From Bacillus sp. NTK071 (GTDB taxonomy: Bacteria; Bacillota; Bacilli; Bacillales; Guptibacillaceae): 64,000 nucleotides of DNA. Where the stretch lies: assembly GCF_017303315.1 (NCBI RefSeq), contig NZ_JAFKOI010000007.1, positions 62,001 through 126,000 on the forward strand. The letters are read 5' to 3'. Under the pieces are notes generated by a model. That model did no database searches. It was given only the letters and a program-made list of their open reading frames with translations, and was not told the DNA's origin. Within the stretch, counting starts at the first letter, position 1, and the number at the start of each line of letters is the position of its first letter. Shown here piece by piece: positions 33,961-42,710 of this stretch. A program made the translations under genes and the position numbers.

Positions 33961-34569
33961 CTAGGACTGATCATCATTTCTTACATGCATTTTCAATATC
34001 CCGGTTGGCCCCTTTTGATTAATAAAAATCATCTGTTCAACCATCTCTTCCGGTGTATAAGGCATGTCATTCTCAATCCACCAAGAAATCATACCTGTAT
34101 AAGCTGAAGCAATATAGCTCGCAATGATCTCATTTGGAACAGGGAGTGTCTCAAAACTTGCTTTCGAGATGCGGTCATCATAAAAGTTAAAGAAAAAATT
34201 ACGCATGTGATCAAGAAAATTCGGCATTCCCTTCTTAATTAACATCACACGAAAGAATTTATCGTACTGTGCAATACTTGAAAAAATATGTTCTGCGATG
34301 TACCTTTGCAACTCATCAATCGGTAAATTTCCAGGGGGAATATGGAGTGCTTCACCAAAAAGCTGGCGAAACATCTCATCCACGGTCTGCGTTAATAAAT
34401 CTTCTTTATCTAAATAATGCAAGTAGAAGGTGGCTCGATTAACTGTCGCATAACTCGTAATGTTGGCAATCGTAATTTTCTCATATTCCTTTTCTGCCAT
34501 TAGTTGAATAAAAGCTTCTTGTAAAAGTTTTCTTGTGCGAATAACCCTCGGATCTTCCTTCTCTCTCAC
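33961..34569 (-). CDS. TetR/AcrR-family transcriptional regulator
   Basis: 202 aa. The N-terminal HTH is clear: RTRKLLQEAFIQLMAEKEYE, ITIANITSYATVNRATFYLH and YLDKEDLL. The C-terminal ligand domain is the TetR_C type with VMLIKKGMPNF and SAYTGMISWWIENDMPYTPE. It is divergent from an MFS transporter gene, the standard layout for a repressor of an efflux pump. A 27-base imperfect palindrome in the shared promoter region is the likely operator. The inducer is unknown. Confidence 0.9.
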   Translation of the reverse strand: MREKEDPRVIRTRKLLQEAFIQLMAEKEYEKITIANITSYATVNRATFYLHYLDKEDLLTQTVDEMFRQLFGEALHIPPGNLPIDELQRYIAEHIFSSIAQYDKFFRVMLIKKGMPNFLDHMRNFFFNFYDDRISKASFETLPVPNEIIASYIASAYTGMISWWIENDMPYTPEEMVEQMIFINQKGPTGILKMHVRNDDQS

Positions 34570-34596
34570 CTAAATTCCCCCCATTTTTCTTATGTT

Positions 34597-34623
34597 ACAC
34601 AACAATTGTGCTCATTGTGTTGT
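34597..34623. promoter_or_regulatory. Probable TetR operator
   Basis: An imperfect palindrome with half-sites ACACAACAAT and ATTGTGTTGT separated by seven bases lies 28 bases before the TetR gene and upstream of the MFS gene. The size fits a TetR dimer site. Confidence 0.5.
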
Positions 34624-34764
34624 TTAGTCTACAAATCAAATAAACTTGCGTATTGAGCATTTCATCCATTATGCTACACTACTTTACGACACATGTTGCA
34701 TAAATAACAAATGTTGTTCTTGATTTCATCATGTAATCCAATTTAATATAGGAGGTTCATTTAG

Positions 34765-35931
34765 ATGATAAATGAAAAAAAATTTACTAAAGCTAGATGG
34801 ATTACCATAGCAGCCACCTTTCTTGCATTTATGGGAATTGGGATTGTAGACCCTATTCTTCCAACTATCGCCGAACAAATTGGTGCAAATCACTGGCAAG
34901 TAGAAATGCTATTTACTGCCTACATCCTAACCATGTCCCTTATGATGATTCCAGCAGGTATTTTTGCGAGTCGATTTGGTGATAAACGAATGATGGTGTT
35001 TGGTTTATTTATCGTTACCGTTTTTGCTTTGTTATGTGCTTTATCGAACGGAATCGCTAGTCTATCCATTTTCCGAGCTGGCTGGGGATTTGGTAACTCT
35101 ATGTTCTTTGCAACAGCCATGACACTATTGATTGCCTTATCGAAAGATCCTCAAAAAGCAGTAGGGTATTACGAAGCAGCGATCGGTCTTGGAATGGCGG
35201 GTGGTCCTCTAGTTGGTGGTATTCTTGGAGGGTACTCTTGGAGATTTCCTTTCTTTGCAACATCCATCCTCATTCTAGCCGCTTTTTGTCTTGTTCTATT
35301 CTTTGTATTTGAACCAAATGGCAAACAGAAACGGAAACCAGTTGGGATGAGTGAATTAAAAGGACTCTTCTCGTATAAACCTTTTATTACATCTGCTTTA
35401 GCAGCAATGCTTTATTACTATGGATTTTTCGTAGTCCTAGCTTATACGCCTTTGATTATTGGTCTTAATGCGATACAAATTGGATTTGTTTTCTTTGGAT
35501 GGGGATTAATGCTCGCCTATGGATCAGCCATTCTAAGTCACCAACTTGAGAAAAAGTTTCTACCTAAAAACATACTTCCATACAGCCTATTCATTTTCGC
35601 AGCTTTATTAGTGTTATTATTCAGCGTACAATCTACTGCACTTCTCATTACAATAGTAATCGTTTCAGGATTGGCGTCAGGCTTAAACAACGCACTATTT
35701 ACAAGCTATGTAATGGAAGTATCACCTTATGAAAGAAGTATTACTTCGGGTGGATATAACTTTCTGCGCTGGCTAGGTGCAGCAATAGCGCCTGTTCTGT
35801 CAGGTCTTATCGGCCAGAGTGTTTCTGCTCATGCTCCTTTCCTAGTAGCAGCTGTTCTGAGTGCTGGTGGAATAGGACTTATGCTTTTGAAACCAAAACC
35901 AGCTACGGTAGAGACCGAACTGAGCGCATAG
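34765..35931 (+). CDS. MFS transporter (12 TM, DHA1-like)
   Basis: 388 aa with twelve hydrophobic segments. The motif-A loop between spans 2 and 3 reads GIFASRFGDKRMMVFGL, and span 5 has GLGMAGGPLVGGILGGYSWR (antiporter motif C). This points to drug or metabolite efflux by proton antiport. ATAGGAGG precedes the ATG. The divergent TetR gene is the likely repressor. Substrate unknown. Confidence 0.9.
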   Translation: MINEKKFTKARWITIAATFLAFMGIGIVDPILPTIAEQIGANHWQVEMLFTAYILTMSLMMIPAGIFASRFGDKRMMVFGLFIVTVFALLCALSNGIASLSIFRAGWGFGNSMFFATAMTLLIALSKDPQKAVGYYEAAIGLGMAGGPLVGGILGGYSWRFPFFATSILILAAFCLVLFFVFEPNGKQKRKPVGMSELKGLFSYKPFITSALAAMLYYYGFFVVLAYTPLIIGLNAIQIGFVFFGWGLMLAYGSAILSHQLEKKFLPKNILPYSLFIFAALLVLLFSVQSTALLITIVIVSGLASGLNNALFTSYVMEVSPYERSITSGGYNFLRWLGAAIAPVLSGLIGQSVSAHAPFLVAAVLSAGGIGLMLLKPKPATVETELSA

Positions 35932-35932
35932 A

Positions 35933-35970
35933 AAAGAGAGCGTAAAGCAAATTTGCTTTACGCTCTCTTT
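35933..35970. terminator. Bidirectional terminator (MFS / cstB)
   Basis: A perfect 38-base palindrome with arms AAAGAGAGCGTAAAGCAAA and TTTGCTTTACGCTCTCTTT lies between the two converging stop codons. Confidence 0.9.
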
Positions 35971-35971
35971 A

Positions 35972-37381
35972 TTACTTCTCGATTTTATCAGTTTCTTTCT
36001 CCCATTTAGCAAAACCACCGCTAAAGTTCAAAATATCTTTAAATCCTAGTGATTGGAGCAAGCTTGTTCCAATGGCTGAACGTGTACCCGATTGACAGTG
36101 AACAACTACCGTTTTGTCCTCCGGAATTTCCTCAGCTTGATCTTCTAAATAACCTAGCATATGGTGGTTCGCTCCTGGAATATGCCCATTGTTCCACTCA
36201 TCCTGCTTTCTGATATCAACCACATAAACGTCGTCTTGATCATAGACATCCTTTAACTCCTCTGCAGAAATAAAGGAATATCCTTCAAGATCATTCCACT
36301 GTGAAAGAAGCTCAGGACCTGCGAATGCTTTGAGGTTATCAATTCCAATTGAATGCAATGCTTTCACGATTTCATTTTTCTTGTCTTCCTCTGCAATTAG
36401 AAGCAAGTCATTATCATAATCAAGTACCCAACCTGACCAGTTGGTGAATGCTTTATTAAATGGAAGGTTGATCGCACCATCAATGTGCCCAGCTGCAAAA
36501 TCAGTTGCAGGACGCGTATCAACTACAGTTGTATTTTCCTTTGAAGCAAGAACATCAAACTCATCAATGTTCGTGATTTTTTCAAGTTTTTCTCCAGTTA
36601 ATACGTTAGGTCCTTCTTTATTTACCTTCTTCATGACCGCAAAATAAGTTGGGGCTTCAGGCTGTTCGTTTAGAAGTTCTTCCACAAATGTACCTTCATT
36701 CTCTTCTTTCAATGCCCAGTTATTGCGGAGCTCATAACCTACAGTAGACTGAGGTACTGCACCTAACGATTTACCACATGCACTTCCTGCACCATGACCC
36801 GGCCAGACTGTGAGATATTCTGGAAGTTCCTTAAACTTTTGAAGGGAACCGAACATCGATTTTGCACCTGTTTCCGCCGTTCCTTTTGCTCCAGCTGCCT
36901 TTTCAAGCAAGTCCGGACGACCGATATCACCTACAAATACAAAGTCACCTGTGAAAATGCCCATTGGGACTTCAGAACCACCGCCTCGATCAGTTAGAAC
37001 GAATGAAACACTTTCAGGGGTATGCCCTGGGGTATGCATAACACTAAGTTCAACGTTACCTACATTGATCGTTGAACCATCATTCACTAACTCAACATTC
37101 AATCCATCAAGATACCCGTATTTCCAATCTTGATCTCCTTCATCTGACAAGTATAATTTCACATCGTGCTTTTCTGCGAGCTGGCGTGCACCCGATACAA
37201 AGTCAGCGTGAATGTGCGTTTCTGCTGCTGCAGCTAAATGAAAGCCTTCCTTTTTGGCTACTTCTAAATATGGTGTAACATCACGAGCAGGATCGATAAC
37301 TAGTGCTTCACCTGTTCGCTGACATCCAATTAAATAAGAATATTGTGCGAGCTTTTCGTCAAAAAACGTTTGTAAATACAT
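35972..37381 (-). CDS. cstB: CstB-like persulfide dioxygenase with two rhodanese domains
   Basis: 469 aa. The N-terminal ~250 residues form an ETHE1-type metallo-beta-lactamase domain with THIHADFVSG (His56, His58, Asp60), HTPGHTPES and WPGHGAGSACG. Residues ~275-370 are a rhodanese-like domain without the catalytic cysteine, and ~375-469 a second rhodanese with Cys429 in HCQSGTRS. This PDO-pseudorhodanese-rhodanese order is that of staphylococcal CstB, which turns persulfides and sulfite into thiosulfate. TACCC/GGGTA operators lie upstream. No cstR or sqr is in the window. Confidence 0.88.
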   Translation of the reverse strand: MYLQTFFDEKLAQYSYLIGCQRTGEALVIDPARDVTPYLEVAKKEGFHLAAAAETHIHADFVSGARQLAEKHDVKLYLSDEGDQDWKYGYLDGLNVELVNDGSTINVGNVELSVMHTPGHTPESVSFVLTDRGGGSEVPMGIFTGDFVFVGDIGRPDLLEKAAGAKGTAETGAKSMFGSLQKFKELPEYLTVWPGHGAGSACGKSLGAVPQSTVGYELRNNWALKEENEGTFVEELLNEQPEAPTYFAVMKKVNKEGPNVLTGEKLEKITNIDEFDVLASKENTTVVDTRPATDFAAGHIDGAINLPFNKAFTNWSGWVLDYDNDLLLIAEEDKKNEIVKALHSIGIDNLKAFAGPELLSQWNDLEGYSFISAEELKDVYDQDDVYVVDIRKQDEWNNGHIPGANHHMLGYLEDQAEEIPEDKTVVVHCQSGTRSAIGTSLLQSLGFKDILNFSGGFAKWEKETDKIEK

Positions 37382-37410
37382 TCGTTATTCCTCCTGAATT
37401 TAAATCATTA

Positions 37411-37427
37411 ATTACCCTGCGGGGTAT
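37411..37427 (-). promoter_or_regulatory. CsoR/CstR-type operator, proximal
   Basis: ATTACCC-TGC-GGGGTAT is a G/C-tract palindrome like those bound by CsoR-family persulfide sensors (CstR). It covers the first bases of the predicted cstB transcript. Confidence 0.65.
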
Positions 37428-37435
37428 TTAAATCC

Positions 37436-37464
37436 ATCATAGACTCTTTAAAAGCTTTCTTCAA
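37436..37464 (-). promoter_or_regulatory. cstB promoter
   Basis: TTGAAG (37459-37464) and TATGAT (37436-37441) with a 17-base spacer on the minus strand; the start falls just before the proximal operator. Confidence 0.7.
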
Positions 37465-37477
37465 CCATTGTGCTTTT

Positions 37478-37493
37478 ATACCCTATAAGGTAG
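37478..37493 (-). promoter_or_regulatory. CsoR/CstR-type operator, distal (degenerate)
   Basis: ATACCC-TATA-AGGTAG resembles the proximal operator with one arm weakened. It lies 13 bases upstream of the -35. Confidence 0.4.
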
Positions 37494-37567
37494 TTCATTC
37501 TATTAATTCTTTATAACCTAACAGAAACCTTTCTAAACTTTGAATTCCTCTAATTTGTAATGACCAA

Positions 37568-37601
37568 AACCCGAATAGTGGTTGCGATCACTATTCGGGT
37601 T
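37568..37601 (-). terminator. Terminator of the second S8 protease gene
   Basis: AACCCGAATAGTG and CACTATTCGGGTT form a 13-bp stem followed on the minus strand by TTGG. It lies 17 bases after the stop codon. Confidence 0.85.
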
Positions 37602-37618
37602 AATCATATGGCCTATTA

Positions 37619-38971
37619 TTATTTTACTCCTGCAATAGCTGCAGTTTCACCTGCTTGCTGTACAGCCTTATAAGCATCTACATAGCCAGCTCCAACCTCG
37701 TGATAATCATAACCAGACATTGTTTCTGCCGTATCCTCTAACGTACTTAGAGCTGCATCAGGTTGTAGATTAGGGTTTGCTTCTTCCATTAATGCAAGGA
37801 CACCTGAGATGTGAGGTGTCGCCATGCTTGTTCCACTGGAAGTTGTGTAATATGGAAGGTACTCAGGTGCAATGTAATTCACATCTTTCATTGTACCTAA
37901 CGTATTAATGATAACTCCTGTAGAGGATTTTGTAGCTACTATATCAACACCTGGTGCTGTGATATCAGGATGCAGAAGATTATGACCAGCTACGCCTCTA
38001 GAAGAAAAGTCAGCGAGTTGTTTATCTTTTGTCCCAGCAGCAACTGAAATCACCCATGGAGCTGCAGAGTATGGATTAAGCGTGTCATCTTCTGGCCCTT
38101 CATTTCCGGCTGCAAATGTCACAGTCATTCCATTATCGTGCGCGATTTTACTTGCTACATTGATTGGGTCATTCGGAGAGTATTCTCCAGTTGATCCCCA
38201 ACTGTTACTAATAATGTCAATTCCGTATTCTTCTTGATGTTCAATAACATAGTTAAAGCTTTCAAGAGCCCAGAGAATATTTAGACCTTCACCAGCACCA
38301 AGTCCAACTAATTTAGCGTCAGGGGCAACACCTGTGTATAAACCATCGCTAGCTTCACCAAGACCAGCAATCGTCCCAGCTACGTGTGTGCCATGACCTG
38401 AACTTGTATCTGTATTTGGAACGTTCTCAAGATAAACGTCCTGGCCACCAAAAATACTACCGCCTACTAACATTTTTACGTTTTGAACGACTTTAGAACC
38501 GAACGGAAGGTCAGGATGTGTTCCGTCAATACCACTGTCTATTACGGCAACTGTAGTACCCTTCCCAGTATAGCCAAGATCAGCCCACACTCTTTCCACA
38601 CCGATTAATTTTCTACTATCTTTCATTAAGTAGTCTAATTTTTTGTTCTTATAAATAGATACTGCTTTTGTATGACTATTTAATAGAGAATCAATCTCTA
38701 ATGCTGTTCCCGTAATTCCAACGATCGGCAACTCACTAAATGTTTTGAGTGATAGACCTAATGATTTCAGAAGATCTAATTCCTCGACAGTAGGTTTAGT
38801 ATCATATGTAAGAATTGCTTCAACCTCTGTCCAACCTGTGACTTTGTTAAGAATGTTGTTTAGTGTACTGTCAATCTCAAGGCTACTTGCCTGAGTTGTT
38901 TTGGCATGACCAGGTATAAGCATGCCCAATACTAGAACTGCTACCAATGTAAGTTTGCTTAGTAATTTCAT
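37619..38971 (-). CDS. Secreted S8 (subtilisin-like) serine protease
   Basis: 450 aa. A signal peptide covers ~1-29, a pro-region ~30-125. Catalytic residues are Asp145 (VIDSGIDGTHPD), His193 (SGHGTHVAG), oxyanion Asn290 (AAGNEGP) and Ser382 (SGTSMATPH). It ends soon after the catalytic domain, with no anchor, so it should be released into the medium. It is clearly paralogous to the SLH-anchored protease at 10947-13403: both share VPNTD followed by SGHGTHVAG and EYLPYYTT-like blocks. Monocistronic. Confidence 0.93.
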   Translation of the reverse strand: MKLLSKLTLVAVLVLGMLIPGHAKTTQASSLEIDSTLNNILNKVTGWTEVEAILTYDTKPTVEELDLLKSLGLSLKTFSELPIVGITGTALEIDSLLNSHTKAVSIYKNKKLDYLMKDSRKLIGVERVWADLGYTGKGTTVAVIDSGIDGTHPDLPFGSKVVQNVKMLVGGSIFGGQDVYLENVPNTDTSSGHGTHVAGTIAGLGEASDGLYTGVAPDAKLVGLGAGEGLNILWALESFNYVIEHQEEYGIDIISNSWGSTGEYSPNDPINVASKIAHDNGMTVTFAAGNEGPEDDTLNPYSAAPWVISVAAGTKDKQLADFSSRGVAGHNLLHPDITAPGVDIVATKSSTGVIINTLGTMKDVNYIAPEYLPYYTTSSGTSMATPHISGVLALMEEANPNLQPDAALSTLEDTAETMSGYDYHEVGAGYVDAYKAVQQAGETAAIAGVK

Positions 38972-39234
38972 TAAATCCCTCCGTCTGTAAAAAGTAATTG
39001 AATGATACGCATTTCTCTTATATTATAAAGAACATTCTGAATTTTTTGTATTGGGAAATGTGAACGAATCCCTTCAACTTAAAAGCATTAAATGCCATAT
39101 CATTTCCCAACAACCTAAAATTTACTAATCATTTAAATAGATCAATCCATTAATTTATGGTTATAAAACAAGAAGATTGGGGAACATCCCTTAAAGTGTG
39201 TTTCGGCATACGACATGATTACGGAGGTTTTCTA

Positions 39235-39714
39235 ATGTTTACGTTAAGCGATATTCCAATGTTCTTTGTGAACTTTTTTGTTATATTACCAATTATTACG
39301 CTCATACATGAAGCAGGGCACGTTCTTACCGCACGACTATTTGGCGGTAAAATCAAATTTTGTATAGGTACAGGAAAAACTATCTTCAATATCGGTCCGC
39401 TCGAAGTCAAAAAGAAGTATTTTATGGAAGGATGGTGTCAATACGAAGATCTAACATACAACAAAACATGGGCACATGTCGCGATTTATGCGGCAGGCAG
39501 TTTCTTCAACATTATCGTCATTCTAATCATCAACGCATTAATTTACGCTGATGTTCTGCCTGTTGACCTGTTCTTCTATCAATTCACCTACTTCTCTATT
39601 TACTTTATTTTCTTCTCTCTTATGCCCTATCGAAATGACGCCGGAAAGCCAAGCGATGGCATGGCGATCTTCGATGTATTACGTTATGGAAAAGCTGAAG
39701 ATCCAATTGATTAA
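39235..39714 (+). CDS. M50-family membrane metalloprotease-like protein
   Basis: 159 aa from the ATG at 39235, which follows ACGGAGG; a longer frame from 39157 has no site. The zinc motif HEAGH is at residues 26-30 in the first membrane span (ITLIHEAGHVLTARLFGG). Further membrane segments follow, and the C-terminal RNDAGKPSDGMAIF may supply the third ligand Asp of the N-P-x-x-D-G site-2-protease motif. It is shorter than SpoIVFB or RseP and lacks a PDZ domain. Substrate unknown; whether it is proteolytically active is not certain. Confidence 0.75.
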   Translation: MFTLSDIPMFFVNFFVILPIITLIHEAGHVLTARLFGGKIKFCIGTGKTIFNIGPLEVKKKYFMEGWCQYEDLTYNKTWAHVAIYAAGSFFNIIVILIINALIYADVLPVDLFFYQFTYFSIYFIFFSLMPYRNDAGKPSDGMAIFDVLRYGKAEDPID

Positions 39715-39735
39715 GTGAGTTCTAAATTCAATAAT

Positions 39736-39775
39736 AAAAAGGGTATCAGAAGTTTCCGCTCTGATACCCTTTTTA
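39736..39775 (+). terminator. Terminator of the M50 gene
   Basis: AAAAAGGGTATCAG and CTGATACCCTTTTT enclose a ten-base loop; stem and T-run are strong. Confidence 0.9.
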
Positions 39776-39779
39776 TTAT

Positions 39780-39805
39780 GATAATGCAAAGAAAGTTGCA
39801 TTATC
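39780..39805. repeat. Isolated 10-bp inverted repeat
   Basis: GATAATGCAA and TTGCATTATC flank AGAAAG. No T-run follows in either direction, so it is not an obvious terminator. It may be an operator or an RNA hairpin. Confidence 0.4.
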
Positions 39806-39950
39806 CTAGTCATTCATTCAGTGATTTTTAAATCCCAAGCCTAAATTACTAGAAAATTGTAAATAATAGCGCTTTTACAAAGTACCACCTTTGCGATAAA
39901 TTAGTACATTTTTACCATAAACAAAATTGATTCACTTATATATAACCAAT

Positions 39951-39972
39951 TTATCACAACTAAAGGTGATAA
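39951..39972. promoter_or_regulatory. Possible operator before the SSS symporter gene
   Basis: TTATCAC and GTGATAA form a 7-bp inverted repeat with an eight-base spacer, about 150 bases before the symporter start. The rest of the ~300-base region to 40118 is AT-rich with no feature I can support. Confidence 0.35.
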
Positions 39973-40118
39973 TAGTAACAGATTTCATTGAACATAATAA
40001 GGCTTATTACTAAAGTATTCCATTGCAAAATCTAGAGCTTTTTTAATTAATGTTTTTATTGTGGTAGCATACTTATCGGTGCGCACCTCAGAAAATACAC
40101 AGACAAGGAAGTGGCGTA

Positions 40119-41513
40119 ATGGAAATTACACATAATCCGAACCTTCTATGGTTTGTCATCGCATATGGCATCCTGATGGTTGGTTTAGGGATTTATTTCT
40201 CAAAAAAGGTATCAAATAGTGAGGATTTCATTCTGGCTGGTAAGGGATTAGGTGCCCTCGTTCTGACAGGAACCCTTCTAGCTACTTGGACAGGAAGCGG
40301 AAGTATATCTGGTGGAGAAACATCTATGGCCTACAGCTATGGAATTATTCCCGCTTTTCTTATGGCCATACCAACAATCGTAGGTATTCTAGTCCTTTAT
40401 ATTATAGCTCCAAGAATTCGAGCATTTGGTAAATATACAGTTTCTTCAATTCTAGAAGAAAAGTATGGTTCATTCGCGAGGATGTTAGCCGGCATTATCA
40501 TCATTCTTGCTTATGTCGGAATTGTTTCTTATCAAATGAAAGGGTTTGGATTCATATTGAATCTTACAACCGGTATTTCTGTTGAAACAGGGACAATCAT
40601 TGGGGCTGCTCTTATTATTTTCCTAGCTACAATAGGTGGTCTGCGTTCAGTCGCTCCTACTGACGCAATTAGTGCTATCCTTATGGTTCTAGGATTAGCC
40701 ATCACCTTACCAACCATCTTTGTTATTGCTGGAGGTTGGGACAACATCCTGGCGAATGTGCCAGAAGATCATTTAACATTCAGCGGTCAATTATCAAACA
40801 TTCAACTCCTTGGATATTTATTGCCATCACTATTCTTATTGTTAGCTGACCAAAACATGTATCAACGATTGGCATCTTCGAGTGGCGATCAGTCATCAAA
40901 GAAAGCACAAATTGGTTGGCTTGTAGCTATGTTACTTATTTCACCAACGATCAGTTTGATTGCATTCGCTGCACGCTCTCTATTTCCAAACATTGATCCA
41001 GGAATGGCATTAATGGCTACAACTGTTGTCATGCCGACGTTTGTAGGAGGTATTCTTTTAACAGCAGCAACTGCATTTATCATTACAACGGGAAACTCCT
41101 ACCTACTATCGGCCGCTACAAACGTGACGTACGATATTTTTGGTAAATACCTGAATAAAGATGCGACAGATAGACAATTGTTAGTTATGACGAAGTGGTT
41201 CATTGTCATTCTTGGAGTACTCGCTTACATTATTATAAGTTTCTTCCCGACCGTGTTATCTGTTCAAATGTATGCATATACCGTATACGGAGCAGGAATA
41301 ACACCAGCTGTTCTAGCTGTCTTCTTCTGGAAGCGCGTGAACATTTATGGTGGTGTTTCATCTATGATCGCAGGTGTTGTCACTACACTTGTTTGGGAAA
41401 TTCCACTAGCAAAACCATTTGAACTAAATAGTGTTCTCTTTGCTGTACCGGTCGCTGTCATTGTATTGATTATCGTAACGCTTGCGACTTCGAACAAAAC
41501 ACAAACTGTATAA
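40119..41513 (+). CDS. Sodium:solute symporter (SSS family)
   Basis: 464 aa with about thirteen membrane spans. The family hallmarks are NSEDFILAGKGLGALVLTGT, TWTGSGSISGGETSMAYSYG, DQNMYQRLASSSG and NSYLLSAATNVTYDI. The family takes up proline, pantothenate, sugars or other solutes with Na+. AAGGAAG precedes the ATG. It is followed after 39 bases by an Xaa-Pro peptidase gene, which suggests a proline or proline-peptide nutrient role; this would complement the putBC genes, which lack a transporter. Substrate is inference. Confidence 0.9.
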   Translation: MEITHNPNLLWFVIAYGILMVGLGIYFSKKVSNSEDFILAGKGLGALVLTGTLLATWTGSGSISGGETSMAYSYGIIPAFLMAIPTIVGILVLYIIAPRIRAFGKYTVSSILEEKYGSFARMLAGIIIILAYVGIVSYQMKGFGFILNLTTGISVETGTIIGAALIIFLATIGGLRSVAPTDAISAILMVLGLAITLPTIFVIAGGWDNILANVPEDHLTFSGQLSNIQLLGYLLPSLFLLLADQNMYQRLASSSGDQSSKKAQIGWLVAMLLISPTISLIAFAARSLFPNIDPGMALMATTVVMPTFVGGILLTAATAFIITTGNSYLLSAATNVTYDIFGKYLNKDATDRQLLVMTKWFIVILGVLAYIIISFFPTVLSVQMYAYTVYGAGITPAVLAVFFWKRVNIYGGVSSMIAGVVTTLVWEIPLAKPFELNSVLFAVPVAVIVLIIVTLATSNKTQTV

Positions 41514-41552
41514 TATTTAAGTAGAATTTTTATAGAATAGGTTGTGAGTAAA

Positions 41553-42653
41553 ATGAATCAACGATTAGAAAAATTCTCTAACTGGCTAGATGAAACTGAA
41601 CAAACCTTTGCATTTGTTCATTCATCTTCCAATGTATTCTACCTTTCAAACTTCGAATGCGAACCTCATGAACGTTTATTAGGTCTATTTATTTTCCCTG
41701 ATCATGAACCATTTCTTGTTTGCCCTGGAATGGAAGTCGGTCAGGCAAGAGATGCAGGATGGGAACATGAAATCATCGGTCACGGTGATGCAGATAATCC
41801 ATGGGATATGATTCACACAGCTTTGAAAGAAAGAGGAATAACGGATGCTACAAAAGTTGCCATTGAGAAAGAAACTCTCTCTTATGGACGGACTGAAGAA
41901 GTGACCACACGTTATCCTTCCGTTACGTTTACTAACGCTGAAGAAAAACTTAACGAGCTTCGCTTGATTAAAGATGATAAGGAATTAGAGATCCTCAGGA
42001 AGGCTGCTTCTTTAGCTGATTTTGGAGTTGAAACAGGTGTGAAAGCACTTAGCGAAGGGTGTACGGAAATGGAAGTTCTGGCAACGATTGAATACGAACT
42101 AAAGAAAAAAGGCATTCGAGAAATGTCCTTTTCAACCATGGTTTTATTTGGTGAAAAAGCGGGACAACCACATGGTAACCCAGGCGATCGTAAGCTAAAA
42201 AGAGGTGACCTTGTACTATTCGATCTTGGTGTTGTGTTAGATGGGTATTGCTCAGATATAACAAGAACCGTTGCCTACCAGAAAGTAAACGAAAAGCAAA
42301 AAGAAATTTATGATGTTGTATTAAACGCTCAGCTTCAAACGCTTGAGATATCAAAACCTGGAACGAGACTAGGTGATCTTGATAAAACCGCAAGACAAGT
42401 GATTACTGAAGCAGGTTACGGTGACCACTTCCCTCACCGAATTGGTCACGGTATCGGTATAGATGTTCATGAATATCCTTCAATGAGTGAAAACAACGAT
42501 TCTCTCTTAGTTGAAGGTATGACCTACACAATTGAACCTGGTATTTATCTCCCTAAGGTTGGTGGAGTCCGAATTGAAGATGATGTACTTGTCACGAATT
42601 CAGGATATGAGACACTTACCAAGTATCCGAAAGAGCTACAAATCATTAAATAA
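41553..42653 (+). CDS. M24-family Xaa-Pro peptidase
   Basis: 366 aa. The creatinase-type N-domain (~1-125) is followed by a pita-bread metallopeptidase domain with all five metal ligands: LFDLGVVLDGYCSDITRTV (two Asp), GHGIGIDVHE (His), TYTIEPGIYLP (Glu) and GGVRIEDDVLVT (Glu). It cleaves at proline, either X-Pro dipeptides or N-terminal X-Pro. The ATG at 41553 is preferred over the GTG at 41544, which sits on the AGGTT site. It is co-transcribed with the symporter upstream. Confidence 0.92.
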   Translation: MNQRLEKFSNWLDETEQTFAFVHSSSNVFYLSNFECEPHERLLGLFIFPDHEPFLVCPGMEVGQARDAGWEHEIIGHGDADNPWDMIHTALKERGITDATKVAIEKETLSYGRTEEVTTRYPSVTFTNAEEKLNELRLIKDDKELEILRKAASLADFGVETGVKALSEGCTEMEVLATIEYELKKKGIREMSFSTMVLFGEKAGQPHGNPGDRKLKRGDLVLFDLGVVLDGYCSDITRTVAYQKVNEKQKEIYDVVLNAQLQTLEISKPGTRLGDLDKTARQVITEAGYGDHFPHRIGHGIGIDVHEYPSMSENNDSLLVEGMTYTIEPGIYLPKVGGVRIEDDVLVTNSGYETLTKYPKELQIIK

Positions 42654-42654
42654 T

Positions 42655-42693
42655 AACAAAGGAACGACTCGTTTACTGAGTCGTTCCTTTGTT
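42655..42693 (+). terminator. Terminator of the symporter-peptidase operon
   Basis: AACAAAGGAACGACTC and GAGTCGTTCCTTTGTT form a 16-bp stem directly after the stop codon. Confidence 0.9.
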
Positions 42694-42710
42694 ATATGGG
42701 TTGTTTTATA

